A stretch of DNA of 64,000 bases from Paenibacillus lupini (GTDB lineage Bacteria; Bacillota; Bacilli; Paenibacillales; Paenibacillaceae): the NCBI RefSeq assembly GCF_011761355.1, contig NZ_JAASRW010000005.1, positions 558,001 through 622,000 of the forward strand, read 5' to 3'. Under the pieces are notes generated by a model, which was not told where the DNA came from, made no database searches, and worked only from the letters and a program-made list of their open reading frames with translations. Within the stretch, counting starts at the first letter, position 1; every line of letters starts with the position of its first letter. Positions 41,475 to 50,418 of this stretch are shown one piece after another. The position numbers and the translations under genes are program-made.

Positions 41475-42971
41475 ATGCTCGACAGCAGCAAACGTGTTGG
41501 TCTAACGATCGATCATGGCGGAGTGCGTTACGCGAGGGTAAGGAAAAGGAAAAAGGGCTGGGAGATCGAAAAAACTGGCTTCCTGCCATTCGCTGATGGA
41601 GTCATTCTTGAGGATCAGTTCACGAACATGGATGAGCTTCGTTCCAGTCTTAAAGATTGGGTGAAGAAGGAGAAGCTTGCTGGCACGGCCGTTACGCTGT
41701 CCATTCCAACCTCACAGATTATTATCCGGAAGCTGCAGGTCGGCACAGTCAATCCGAAGGAGCTGAATCAGCTTATTCATCTGGAAGTGGAGACGGCTCT
41801 GCATCTTCCGTTTGAAGATCCGGTCTATGATTATATTGCTGCGGGATCTGCAGAGCAGTCCACGGATGTGCTAGTCTACGCTTCACCACAGAGATGGATT
41901 AAACAGAGCATTGACCTGCTCGAAAGCGTTGGCTTGAAGGTGAAATTCGCCGAGCTTGCTTCAACCGCGTTTGCCCGGGCAATTCAGGCGCAATATAAGG
42001 ATTCGCTCGATAATACGATGCTGATCCATCTGGATAAAGCGAATGTCGAAGTGTATATGTTCCATCAGGGACATCCTGTCTTTATGCGGGTCATTAATGA
42101 ATATGATTACAGCGGCGCTTCAGATGGAACGTTTACTCCCGAGCTGATCAGCAGTATTAATGCCGAGATAGCGAGATTGCTGAGCTTTTACCAATATAGC
42201 ATATACGAAGGAAAAGATCGGATTGTTCAGGCGATTATTGCAGGTGAATTAGCTGGTAGAACGCAACTCGCCGCCGAATTGCAGCAGGTTCAGCCGGATA
42301 TGAGAGTGGAGACCGTTGAGCTCGAGTCGCCTCTCCGTAAACGAGTGCGCAGGAAACTGGACGAATATATGATTCCTTTTGGCCTTGCCATTCGGGACAA
42401 GACAAGTCAAGGGATTAACCTGATGCCGGAGAAGGCTCGGAAAACAAAGCAAATTCCGGCCAAGCTATTAATTGCAGGAATCGTATGGCTGTTATGTCTC
42501 GGAGCTATTCTTGCTCTGAATACGAATAATAGGCTTCAAATCTCAGATTACAAGCATACGCTGCAGGTATTGAAGGATCAGACTGCCTTGCTTGAGAAAC
42601 AGGTGACCACCCAGCAGGCAGAAGGACAGGTGGATGCCGATCCGCAAGCAGTAGTCCAATATATTGATGAGAACCGGCAGGATGCCGTTGCCGTGCTTAA
42701 TGAATTAACAAGTCAACTGCCTTACGGTTCGCGGCTTACGAATATTGAATACAACAAACCCGGTGTTATTGCGCTCACTTTCAAAAGTCAGGATCTAACC
42801 GCTTTGTCTACCTATTTGACAAGTCTGCGTGCAATGTCATTTGTAGGCTCCGTGCAGTTGCAATCGTTTGCCGATAACGGCGGCGTATGGTTTGGCAGCT
42901 ATGAAATTCATTGGAAATCCGAAGGAGCAGACAAGCAGGCTGAGACAGGAGGGACGGACTCAAATGGATAA
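41475..42971 (+). CDS. pilM: PilM-PilN fusion protein
   Basis: Residues about 1-310 are an actin-fold PilM (RVGLTIDHGGVRYARV at the start, LSIPTSQIIIRKL, LHLPFEDPVYDY, TMLIHLDKANVEVYMF). It is followed by GINLMP (about 314), equivalent to the conserved PilN N-terminal motif that docks into PilM, then one transmembrane helix (about 327-348), a coiled-coil (LQVLKDQTALLEKQV) and a PilN-type ferredoxin-like head. In most bacteria these are two genes; here the docking motif is covalently joined. The following PilO-like gene overlaps by 8 bases. Confidence 0.87.
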   Translation: MLDSSKRVGLTIDHGGVRYARVRKRKKGWEIEKTGFLPFADGVILEDQFTNMDELRSSLKDWVKKEKLAGTAVTLSIPTSQIIIRKLQVGTVNPKELNQLIHLEVETALHLPFEDPVYDYIAAGSAEQSTDVLVYASPQRWIKQSIDLLESVGLKVKFAELASTAFARAIQAQYKDSLDNTMLIHLDKANVEVYMFHQGHPVFMRVINEYDYSGASDGTFTPELISSINAEIARLLSFYQYSIYEGKDRIVQAIIAGELAGRTQLAAELQQVQPDMRVETVELESPLRKRVRRKLDEYMIPFGLAIRDKTSQGINLMPEKARKTKQIPAKLLIAGIVWLLCLGAILALNTNNRLQISDYKHTLQVLKDQTALLEKQVTTQQAEGQVDADPQAVVQYIDENRQDAVAVLNELTSQLPYGSRLTNIEYNKPGVIALTFKSQDLTALSTYLTSLRAMSFVGSVQLQSFADNGGVWFGSYEIHWKSEGADKQAETGGTDSNG

Positions 42972-43563
42972 TTCCAAAAATCGCTCGGTTGGCCTTATTG
43001 TGATGATGCTGCTCTTTCTTGTGCTTCTACTTTTGTATGTCGTTCTACTACAGCCTACGAATTCTGAGCTGTCAGATCAGAAGGTGCAGGTTAAGGACAC
43101 TGGGCTTCAGCTAAATGTGCTTCAAGCCAGCGTGGAGAAGAAGGAGGAAGGAAGCGATCTCCCTGAGCAGGACATTCAAGAGGCGCTCCCGCTATGGGAT
43201 AACTCGGAACAGCTTGTGATTAGTTTCAAAACGTTAAGCCAGCAGACCGGTGCGAAGGTGAACAGCGCTACTATTGATTTGCCGGGAGACAACAAGCTGA
43301 ACACCTTAATAGACAGTGCGGATCCAGTATATCCAACTGTAAAGGAAATCAATGTCCACGTCTCTCTGATTGGCACTCATGCTCAAGTAACGAGTTTGAT
43401 GGATAAGTTGGAGCAGCAAAAGCGGCTTATTGTTGTCAATTCTTTTACCATACAGCAGACTGACAGCGGATTAGATACGGCTGAGCTCGCTTTCACGGCT
43501 TATTTTGACCCATCCTATCAACCCATGCTGAAAAATCCGATTTTACCGGAAACAGCAAAATAA
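42964..43563 (+). CDS. PilO-like pilus alignment protein
   Basis: The 199-residue protein has one N-terminal transmembrane helix (VGLIVMMLLFLVLLLLYVVLL), a coiled coil and a ferredoxin-like C-terminal domain with VKEINVHVSLIGTHAQVTSL, the PilO layout. GGAGGG precedes ATG 42964. PilO pairs with PilN to form the alignment ring of the pilus machine. There is no PilP or PilQ gene, as expected for a cell without an outer membrane. Confidence 0.82.
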   Translation: MDNSKNRSVGLIVMMLLFLVLLLLYVVLLQPTNSELSDQKVQVKDTGLQLNVLQASVEKKEEGSDLPEQDIQEALPLWDNSEQLVISFKTLSQQTGAKVNSATIDLPGDNKLNTLIDSADPVYPTVKEINVHVSLIGTHAQVTSLMDKLEQQKRLIVVNSFTIQQTDSGLDTAELAFTAYFDPSYQPMLKNPILPETAK

Positions 43564-43582
43564 AGTATAAAGTTCAATCACT

Positions 43583-43632
43583 AAGATCGGTGTACACATC
43601 CTTCTGGATGGAAGCATCTGGTCTTTTTTATT
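43583..43632 (+). terminator. Terminator at the end of the pilus operon
   Basis: AAGATCGG (43583-43590) pairs with CTGGTCTT (about 43618-43625), with two G-T wobbles and an inner CATCC/GGATG hairpin. It is followed by six T. Confidence 0.65.
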
Positions 43633-43669
43633 TCCAATTTTCATCGGGTCTTCATGCAGGAAAAGTTCG

Positions 43670-43689
43670 ATTGTCATACTATTGTCATA
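43670..43689 (+). promoter_or_regulatory. 11-bp-period direct repeat upstream of the hem operon
   Basis: ATTGTCATA-CT-ATTGTCATA: two identical 9-base half sites with an 11-base period, the usual arrangement for OmpR-family dimers. They lie about 20 bases upstream of the -35 box, where an activator would bind. Confidence 0.5.
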
Positions 43690-43708
43690 GGAAACAAAGG
43701 GAGAGCGG

Positions 43709-43737
43709 TTGTTAGGGGTAACGAAAACGGGCATAAT
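43709..43737 (+). promoter_or_regulatory. Promoter of hemEHY
   Basis: TTGTTA (43709-43714), a 17-base spacer and CATAAT (43732-43737), about 39 bases before the hemE start. Confidence 0.65.
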
Positions 43738-43776
43738 GGAAATTAGTGAAAAAATACAGAAAAGAGGAACGGCATA

Positions 43777-44847
43777 ATGAGCTATAACGACCGTTTCATT
43801 CGGGCATGCCGGAAGGAACTTGTAGACCGTGTACCCGTATGGTACATGCGTCAAGCAGGACGTTATGATCCTGAATATCGCAAAATTAAAGAGAAATATT
43901 CGCTCCTTGAAATTTGCAAGCAGCCTGAGCTTGCGGCAGAAGTAACGATGATGCCAGTACGCAAGCTTGGCGTAGATGCGGCTATTTTATATTCTGATAT
44001 TATGAATCCAGTTGCTTCAATTGGTATCGATTTCGATATTGTTGCTAATATTGGGCCTGTCATTGCGAATCCGATTCGGACAGCGGCTGATGTTGAGCGA
44101 TTAAAGCCAATTGATGTGGAAGGTGATCTTGGCCATGTGCTGGAGACGATCCGTATCTTGGACAAAGAGCTTGAAGTTCCACTAATTACGTTCGCAGGTG
44201 CGCCATTTACCATTGCCAGTTACTTGATTGAAGGCAAGCCTTCGAAAAACTATCTGCGTACCAAAGCACTGATGTACAGCGAACCAAAAGTATGGTTCAG
44301 CCTTATGGACAAGCTTGGTGATATGGTTATCGCTTATTTGCGCGCCCATATGGCTAATGGAGGTAAAGCATTCCAGCTGTTCGACAGCTGGGTAGGAGCG
44401 CTTACTCCTGCTGACTTCCGCATATTTGTATTACCGACGATTGAGAGAATTTTCGCAGAGCTGTCGGATTTGCCGCAGCCGAAAATTTATTTCCCTGGCG
44501 TAAGCTCAGGAGAATTGCTTCCTGAACTTCACAATCTGCAGGCAGATGTAATTGGACTTGACTGGCGTGTATCGATTCCGGAAGGCCGCCGCCGTCTAGG
44601 CGGTAAGTATGCCGTACAAGGCAACTTGGATCCGGTCATCTTAACCGCACCAATGAGTGTGATTGAATCGTACGCTGCTGAAATTATTGATCAAGGTATT
44701 GAACAGCCTGGATTCATATTTAACCTGGGTCATGGCTTGTTCCCTGAAGCATCAATAGAGAAATTAACAGAATTAACGGCATTCATTCACTCCTATTCGG
44801 AGAAAGCTATTGCAGCGCGAGAGGGGAAAGAAACGAGCCATGTCTGA
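43777..44847 (+). CDS. hemE: Uroporphyrinogen decarboxylase
   Basis: The 356-residue TIM-barrel enzyme decarboxylates uroporphyrinogen III to coproporphyrinogen III. The characteristic N-terminus VPVWYMRQAGRY(D)PEY (arginines and Asp of the active site) is present, with GAPFTIASYLIEG and NLGHGLFPEA. AAAAGAGG precedes the ATG. It is the first gene of hemE-hemH-hemY, the order of the monoderm coproporphyrin-dependent haem pathway. Confidence 0.97.
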   Translation: MSYNDRFIRACRKELVDRVPVWYMRQAGRYDPEYRKIKEKYSLLEICKQPELAAEVTMMPVRKLGVDAAILYSDIMNPVASIGIDFDIVANIGPVIANPIRTAADVERLKPIDVEGDLGHVLETIRILDKELEVPLITFAGAPFTIASYLIEGKPSKNYLRTKALMYSEPKVWFSLMDKLGDMVIAYLRAHMANGGKAFQLFDSWVGALTPADFRIFVLPTIERIFAELSDLPQPKIYFPGVSSGELLPELHNLQADVIGLDWRVSIPEGRRRLGGKYAVQGNLDPVILTAPMSVIESYAAEIIDQGIEQPGFIFNLGHGLFPEASIEKLTELTAFIHSYSEKAIAAREGKETSHV

Positions 44848-45787
44848 TATCCATAACAAGATTGGTGTCCTTGTCATGTCTTATGGCACACCACAAAGCC
44901 TTGATGATGTTGAAACTTACTATACACATATCCGCCGTGGCCATGCGCCAACACCGGAGCAGTTGAAAGAGCTGACAGACCGCTATGAAGCGATTGTTGG
45001 CGGCGTGTTCCCACTGCGTGAGAATACGAACGGGCAAGTGGCAGGCTTGCAGGATAAGCTGGAGCAGCTGGCACCTGGTCAATATGTTTGTTACCAAGGC
45101 CTCAAGCATGCGGTTCCTTATATCGAAGACGGTGTAGAGCAAATGGCCCGTGATGGTATTAAAGAAGCAGTAGGTATTGTACTTGCACCTCATTATTCCG
45201 TAATGAGCGTAGGTTCGTATATCAAACGTGCGCAGGAAAAAGCAGACGAACTTGGCATCAAGATGTCGTTCGTCAAAGAATATCATCTTCATCCTAAGCT
45301 GCTTCAAGCGCTTAGTGAACGTGTAACAGACGGCTTGAGCCGTCTCGCGCAATCTTCCGGTGATGCTAAGCCTGTAAAAGTATTATTCAGCGCACATAGC
45401 CTTCCGGAGAAAATCCGCGAAATGGGCGATCCGTACGAGCAGCAGCTGCTGGAAACATCTGCAGCGGTAGCTAAGCTGTCCAATGTGGATGAGTCCACTT
45501 GGCAGTTTACTTGGCAAAGCGCTGGCCGTACAAGAGAGCCTTGGCTTGGTCCAGACATTTTGGATACGTTGAAGACACTTGCCGAGGAAGGCGTTAAGGC
45601 CGTCCTTGTTGCACCTGTTGGATTTGTGTCTGATCATCTCGAAGTGCTGTATGACCTGGATCTTGAAGCAAAGCAGGCGGCGAGCGAGATTGGGATTACC
45701 TTGGAACGTATTACGATGTTGAATAAAGACCCACTCTATATGGAAACGTTAGCGGAATCGGTGATGAATGCCGGTTCTTTGGAATAG
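44840..45787 (+). CDS. hemH: Coproporphyrin ferrochelatase (CpfC/HemH)
   Basis: The 315-residue protein begins GVLVMSYGTPQSLDDVETYYTHIRRG and has the active-site His and neighbouring residues in LFSAHSLPEKI, plus PVGFVSDHLEVLYDLD. In Bacillota this enzyme inserts iron into coproporphyrin III. Its start ATG lies inside the end of hemE (8-base overlap), so translation is coupled. The longer upstream frame from 44810 is not needed. Confidence 0.96.
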   Translation: MSDIHNKIGVLVMSYGTPQSLDDVETYYTHIRRGHAPTPEQLKELTDRYEAIVGGVFPLRENTNGQVAGLQDKLEQLAPGQYVCYQGLKHAVPYIEDGVEQMARDGIKEAVGIVLAPHYSVMSVGSYIKRAQEKADELGIKMSFVKEYHLHPKLLQALSERVTDGLSRLAQSSGDAKPVKVLFSAHSLPEKIREMGDPYEQQLLETSAAVAKLSNVDESTWQFTWQSAGRTREPWLGPDILDTLKTLAEEGVKAVLVAPVGFVSDHLEVLYDLDLEAKQAASEIGITLERITMLNKDPLYMETLAESVMNAGSLE

Positions 45788-45803
45788 TGAAAGGATGAAG
45801 AAC

Positions 45804-47252
45804 ATGCGGAGAATCGGAATGATTGATCGAATTGTCGTAATCGGCGGGGGGATCAGCGGACTGAGCTCCGCTTTTTATTTGCAGCGGGAAGCGGAGCGGC
45901 AAGGGAAAAAGGTGCAGATAACGATCGTAGATGGAGCACCCGTCCTTGGTGGAAAAATAAATACGCTGCAGCGTGACGGTTTCGTCATTGAGCGTGGGCC
46001 GGATTCATTTTTGTCGCGTAAGCTGCCTATCATTGAATTGGCAAAAGAATTGGGCATTGAGAATGAACTGACCGCGCAAAACGTAAACGGAAAAACCTCT
46101 TATATTATGCGTGATGGAAAGCTGCATCCGATGCCTAAGGGTATGGTTCTTGGGATTCCAACGAATTTGGATACGTTTATGCAGACGACTTTATTATCGG
46201 ATGAAGGCAAAGAGCGGTCATTAAAAGATCTTGAGATGCCAAGTGAAGCGCCGGAAGGTGATGAGTCGCTAGGCGATTTCTTGTCACGTCGAATTGGGCC
46301 AGAGATTGTGAAGCATATTTCGGAGCCGCTGCTCGCAGGCATATATGCGGGTGATCTGAGTAAGCTGAGTATTCAAGCGACATTCCCGCAATTTGCAGAA
46401 GCAGAACGGAAGTACGGAAGTCTGATTCGCGGCACGCAGATGCAGCAGCAGAACAAAGCGCCGCAACAGTCTCCTGATTATTTGCCGGAGGAGATTAAGA
46501 GCAGTGTCTTCTTAAGTTTCAAAGAAGGTTTATCGACAATGGTAGACGCCCTTGATCAGGCGCTGCAAAGCGTTGAACGCCGGATGGGCGAAGAGGTAGT
46601 TGAGATCAAGCCGCTGGATGATGGGGATGCTTCCGCACGATACGAAGTTGTCTTAGCATCAGGGGAGGTTATACCAGCCGATCATGTTCTCGTAACTGTA
46701 CCGGCTTTTCGTGCAGCGGATCTGCTTGAGCCTTTAGTAGATGTATCTGAGCTTCGGGCCATTAACTATGTATCGGTTGCGAATGTCGTAATGGCTTTTG
46801 AGAAATCGACCTTTAACGCTACTTTTGATGGATCAGGGTTCCTCGTACCACGCGCGGAAGGGCTTCGAATTACAGCCTGCACATGGACGTCGAACAAATG
46901 GCTTCACACGAGCCCGGACGATAAAGTGCTGCTCAGATGTTATGTTGGCCGATCAGGCGAAGAGGAGTCTGCGAAACTTCCGGATGAGGAATTAAAGCAG
47001 GCTGTCCTTGAAGATATTCAAAAGGTGCTTGGTATTAATGCGGTGCCGATTTTTACGGAAATTACACGTCTGCCGCGCTCGATGCCGCAATATCCTGTAG
47101 GGCATCTGGAAAAGACGGTCACGTTCAGAGAACGGCTGTCCGAGCAGCTGCCTGGCGTCTTTGTAACAGGTGCGGCTTTCGGCGGAGTTGGTCTGCCGGA
47201 TTGTATTAAATCGGGGAAGGAAACGGTCTCTGCGATTCTAGCAACTCTATGA
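45804..47252 (+). CDS. hemY: Coproporphyrinogen III oxidase, HemY/CgoX type
   Basis: The FAD-dependent oxidase has the Rossmann dinucleotide motif VVIGGGISGLSSA near the N-terminus, VDGAPVLGGKI, ERGPDSFL, and the C-terminal FAD contact FVTGAAFGGVGLPDCI. It oxidises coproporphyrinogen III to coproporphyrin III for the ferrochelatase encoded just upstream. AAAGGATG precedes ATG 45804; ATG 45819 is nearly as good. It completes the hemEHY operon. Confidence 0.95.
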   Translation: MRRIGMIDRIVVIGGGISGLSSAFYLQREAERQGKKVQITIVDGAPVLGGKINTLQRDGFVIERGPDSFLSRKLPIIELAKELGIENELTAQNVNGKTSYIMRDGKLHPMPKGMVLGIPTNLDTFMQTTLLSDEGKERSLKDLEMPSEAPEGDESLGDFLSRRIGPEIVKHISEPLLAGIYAGDLSKLSIQATFPQFAEAERKYGSLIRGTQMQQQNKAPQQSPDYLPEEIKSSVFLSFKEGLSTMVDALDQALQSVERRMGEEVVEIKPLDDGDASARYEVVLASGEVIPADHVLVTVPAFRAADLLEPLVDVSELRAINYVSVANVVMAFEKSTFNATFDGSGFLVPRAEGLRITACTWTSNKWLHTSPDDKVLLRCYVGRSGEEESAKLPDEELKQAVLEDIQKVLGINAVPIFTEITRLPRSMPQYPVGHLEKTVTFRERLSEQLPGVFVTGAAFGGVGLPDCIKSGKETVSAILATL

Positions 47253-47256
47253 AACT

Positions 47257-47286
47257 TTCGCAATATGCCATTAACCTTGCTATAAT
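47257..47286 (+). promoter_or_regulatory. Putative promoter of the CapA-like gene
   Basis: TTCGCA (47257-47262), an 18-base spacer and TATAAT (47281-47286), about 45 bases before the start codon. Confidence 0.5.
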
Positions 47287-47330
47287 GGAAGCGACTACTT
47301 TAAAAGAATTAGCTAAAAAGGAGCCGATCC

Positions 47331-48674
47331 ATGTACGCATCCCGTACGGAAGCACATCAGCATGAAAAACGAAGACGCAAGAAGAAATTCCGCCTTCTGT
47401 TAACCGTGAATTTGATGATCATTGGCCTCATTATCGTAGCGGCTGCGGTTTGGGCCTCCATGCAGGACGGTGGCATCTTCAATAAGGATAACAAGCAGCC
47501 AACGCAGAATACAGCAGCTGTTGATGATCCTGATGCTACCCAGCCTGCAGCGGAAGAAGATCCTGTAGTTAGCACGGATCCTGTGGAGTCTTCTGCTTTA
47601 GATGACAGCAGTGCCGGTGGAGCAGCTAATGAAGAAGAAGGTACCAAGAGCGAGGATGACAGCCAAGGCGGCCAGTCTGATCAAGCGGCTACTCCTAACG
47701 GAGGCAGTACTTCGAGCGGCAGCGCAGCAGGCGATACCGTCAGTCTGGCGTTCGTAGGGGATATTTTGCTGGCGGAAAGTGTTGGCGACATGATGAAGCA
47801 GTATGGCGACGAATACCCGTATCAGAAAGCGCGATTCCATCTGAGTGAACCTGATCTGACCGCTGCTAATCTGGAATACCCGGTTACCGACCGAGGAGTT
47901 CCAGCTGAGAACAAGCAATTTGTATTTAAAGGTGATGCAGGAGCACTGCCCGCACTGAAAGACGCAGGCTTTGATGTTGTCACACTAGCTAATAACCATA
48001 CACTGGACCAAGGTGTTGAGGGACTGCTTGATACGATGGATCATCTCGATAGTGCAGGGATTGATCATGTGGGAGCAGGTAAAAACGATACGGAAGCTTT
48101 TGCACCGGTTATTAAAGAGGTACAGGGCATTAAAGTTGCCTACATCGGGGTAAGCCGTGTCGTTCCAATTGGCTCATGGAAAGCAGAGAAGGATCGCGCA
48201 GGTGTAGCTGAATCCTATGATACAACAAGGGCGAAGGCAGCGATTAAGAAAGCGAAAGAAAAAGCTGACATAGTCGTTGTGATGGTCCATTGGGGGATCG
48301 AGAAGGCAGATCTACCGGAGGAGTATCAGCGGGATTTTGCACGGCAATATATTGATTCTGGCGCAGATCTTGTGATCGGCAGTCATCCCCATGTTCTACA
48401 AGGTTTTGAACAGTACAAAGGCAAATGGATAGCATATAGCTTAGGCAATTTTATTTTTAGCGCTTATCCAAAAGAAAAACAAGCAGATACTGGTGTACTT
48501 AATGCCGTGTGTACAAAAGCCGGCGATTGCGACCTGAAATTAGATGGAATGACAAATAATCTTGCACAGCCTAAGCCGCTTGAAGCAGAGTCGGCTAAAG
48601 CGCTGTTTGACCGTTTAAGTACGATCTCCTTTGGAGTGAAGCTGCGAGCGGATGGTACGGTTGTACCGAAATAA
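47331..48674 (+). CDS. CapA-family protein (PGA_cap metallophosphatase fold)
   Basis: The 447-residue protein has a basic N-terminus (HEKRRRKKKFR), one transmembrane helix (about 24-44), a disordered acidic Ser/Ala/Glu linker (about 50-135) and an extracellular CapA domain: LAFVGDILLAESVGD, NLEYPVTDRG, LANNHTLDQG, VMVHWGIE, IGSHPHVLQG. CapA proteins belong to the calcineurin-like phosphoesterase superfamily and take part in poly-gamma-glutamate synthesis, but no capB or capC is present, so the role here is open. AAAAAGGAG precedes the ATG. Confidence 0.9.
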   Translation: MYASRTEAHQHEKRRRKKKFRLLLTVNLMIIGLIIVAAAVWASMQDGGIFNKDNKQPTQNTAAVDDPDATQPAAEEDPVVSTDPVESSALDDSSAGGAANEEEGTKSEDDSQGGQSDQAATPNGGSTSSGSAAGDTVSLAFVGDILLAESVGDMMKQYGDEYPYQKARFHLSEPDLTAANLEYPVTDRGVPAENKQFVFKGDAGALPALKDAGFDVVTLANNHTLDQGVEGLLDTMDHLDSAGIDHVGAGKNDTEAFAPVIKEVQGIKVAYIGVSRVVPIGSWKAEKDRAGVAESYDTTRAKAAIKKAKEKADIVVVMVHWGIEKADLPEEYQRDFARQYIDSGADLVIGSHPHVLQGFEQYKGKWIAYSLGNFIFSAYPKEKQADTGVLNAVCTKAGDCDLKLDGMTNNLAQPKPLEAESAKALFDRLSTISFGVKLRADGTVVPK

Positions 48675-48701
48675 CGAAGGCGAAAGGATGGTGAGCACCT
48701 T

Positions 48702-49445
48702 ATGAGAAATTCATGTGTCGCACATCGCGGCTGGTCCGGACGTGCACCAGAGAACACACTTGCTGCTATTCAAATGGCTATTAATGAGCCGGATGTAGAG
48801 TGGGTAGAACTCGATGTGCAGCTGTCAAAGGACAATGTGCCTGTCGTCATTCACGATTACAAGCTGAGACGGACAACAAATGGTCGAGGCGAAGTGAAAA
48901 ATTTTACAGCAGCGGAGTTGTCTGCGCTTGATGCAGGAAGCTGGTTCTCGCCTATGTTTAAGGACGAAGGCGTTCCACTCCTCAGCCAAGTGCTTGAGCT
49001 GGCATCCGGACGCATCAAACTCAATATTGAGCTGAAGACAGATGGCATTCGATATCCGAAGCTTGAGGATCATGTTATTAAGCTTGTTCAAGACTATAGT
49101 CTTGAAGACAGTGTGGTATTAACATCATTTCATGCTGGAACACTGTTTAATGCCAATAAGCTGACCGGCGGAAGTATTCGGACGGGTCTCATCCTGGACG
49201 GTTGGCGGAATACGCTGCCTCTGGAACTGAAGCAGATGGGAGCAGAGTTCCTGTCTATTGAACACGGCAGACTGAACTCTTCTCGTATGGAACAGTTGAA
49301 GCAATCGGGGATTCAGGTGATGGCTTGGACACCAAACGATGAACGTACGATTCGCAAGCTCATTTCGATTGATCCCGACCTAATGATCTGTACCAATTAT
49401 CCGGATCGCTGGCAGAAGGCGATGGTTCTGGCTGGAGTTCGGTAG
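48702..49445 (+). CDS. Glycerophosphodiester phosphodiesterase
   Basis: The 247-residue TIM-barrel enzyme has the GDPD motif: AHRGWSGRAPENTLAAI, then ELDVQLSKDNVPVVIHD with the metal-binding Glu/Asp and the catalytic His, and LNIELK. It cuts glycerophosphodiesters to glycerol-3-phosphate and an alcohol. There is no signal peptide, so it is cytosolic and probably recycles phospholipid or teichoic acid fragments. AAGGATGGTG lies upstream. Confidence 0.93.
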   Translation: MRNSCVAHRGWSGRAPENTLAAIQMAINEPDVEWVELDVQLSKDNVPVVIHDYKLRRTTNGRGEVKNFTAAELSALDAGSWFSPMFKDEGVPLLSQVLELASGRIKLNIELKTDGIRYPKLEDHVIKLVQDYSLEDSVVLTSFHAGTLFNANKLTGGSIRTGLILDGWRNTLPLELKQMGAEFLSIEHGRLNSSRMEQLKQSGIQVMAWTPNDERTIRKLISIDPDLMICTNYPDRWQKAMVLAGVR

Positions 49446-49557
49446 GGAACGGGGAGCTTTGCTGTTAGATCGAAAAGAGGCCTACATAGTGTTGATGGAT
49501 GTAGAAGATGTATGATAGAAGAGATTGCCGTTCAAAGAGTGCTGAGGAGCGTAGAAC

Positions 49558-50415
49558 ATGGTTGGATGGATAGATGAATGGTGGCTTAGACTGCTTGCTG
49601 GACTTATTGGAAGTGGACTAATTGCTGCCGCGGCTTATCGGACACGCTCGTTATCAGGCTCAGGGGCTTTGTCTGCGATGATTATGGGTACCGGGTTCGT
49701 AACATTTGGTGAACCGGTATGGTTTGGCTGCCTCATAGCCTTCTTTATCTCTTCGACAGTGTGGTCGAAATGGAAGAAACGCCATAGAGCAAAGGCTGCC
49801 GCAGAGGCCAATTACGAGAAGACCGGCAGGCGTGATGCCGGTCAAGTATGGGCTAATGGCGGCATTGGTCTCTTGCTTTGCATCGGGAATGCAATACAGC
49901 CCGATGCAGCATGGCTCTTTGCTTATATCGGCGTAATGGCCGCCGTAAATGCAGATACATGGGCCACCGAGATCGGGGCCCTAAGTCGTACCGCGCCGCG
50001 ATCGATTACGAGCGGCAAGCGGGTAGCCCCGGGCACGAGCGGCGCAATTACGCCGCTCGGCACGCTTGCAGCGCTGGCTGGCGCCGCCTTTATTGGCGGC
50101 GCCAGTGCAGCGCTGCTGGCGCTCCCGCAGCAGGCTGATGCCGCTGCGGGCAGCGCCCCTGGCGGCGCGGCGGCGGTAATCATCGCCGCAGCTGCCGCCG
50201 GCCTGGCCGGCTGCTTCGCCGACTCGCTGCTCGGCGCCACTGGCCAGGCCATGTACCGCTGCCGGGTATGCGGCAGCGAGACCGAGCGCGCTGCCCATTG
50301 CGGGGCGGCAGCGGAGCGTGTGCGCGGCTTAGCCGCGCTCAACAATGACAGGGTGAACCTCCTGTCGTCGCTCTTCGCCGGCCTGCTTGGCTGGGCCATC
50401 GGCGCTTTGTTTTAG
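49558..50415 (+). CDS. DUF92 integral membrane protein
   Basis: The 285-residue protein has about six hydrophobic segments and the DUF92 marks: GLIGSGLIAAAAYRTRSLSGSGA, AYIGVMAAVNADTWATEIG, and GCFADSLLGATGQAMYRC near the C-terminus. Relatives include the plant phytyl-phosphate kinase VTE6; the bacterial substrate is not established. From about 49970 to 50400 the DNA is much richer in G+C than anything nearby, and it contains long palindromes. CTGAGGAG precedes the ATG. Confidence 0.9.
   Translation: MVGWIDEWWLRLLAGLIGSGLIAAAAYRTRSLSGSGALSAMIMGTGFVTFGEPVWFGCLIAFFISSTVWSKWKKRHRAKAAAEANYEKTGRRDAGQVWANGGIGLLLCIGNAIQPDAAWLFAYIGVMAAVNADTWATEIGALSRTAPRSITSGKRVAPGTSGAITPLGTLAALAGAAFIGGASAALLALPQQADAAAGSAPGGAAAVIIAAAAAGLAGCFADSLLGATGQAMYRCRVCGSETERAAHCGAAAERVRGLAALNNDRVNLLSSLFAGLLGWAIGALF
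50068..50116 (+). repeat. Long GC-rich inverted repeat inside the DUF92 gene
   Basis: GCAGCGCTG...TGGCGCCGCC (50068-50088) pairs with GGCGGCGCCA...CAGCGCTGC (50095-50116) around a 6-base loop. It lies within the coding sequence for an Ala/Gly-rich helix and would form a very stable mRNA hairpin. Confidence 0.7.
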
Positions 50416-50418
50416 AAC

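Noticed and set aside
47331..48674. Poly-gamma-glutamate capsule locus
   Set aside because: Only a CapA-like protein is present; capB and capC genes are absent from the window.
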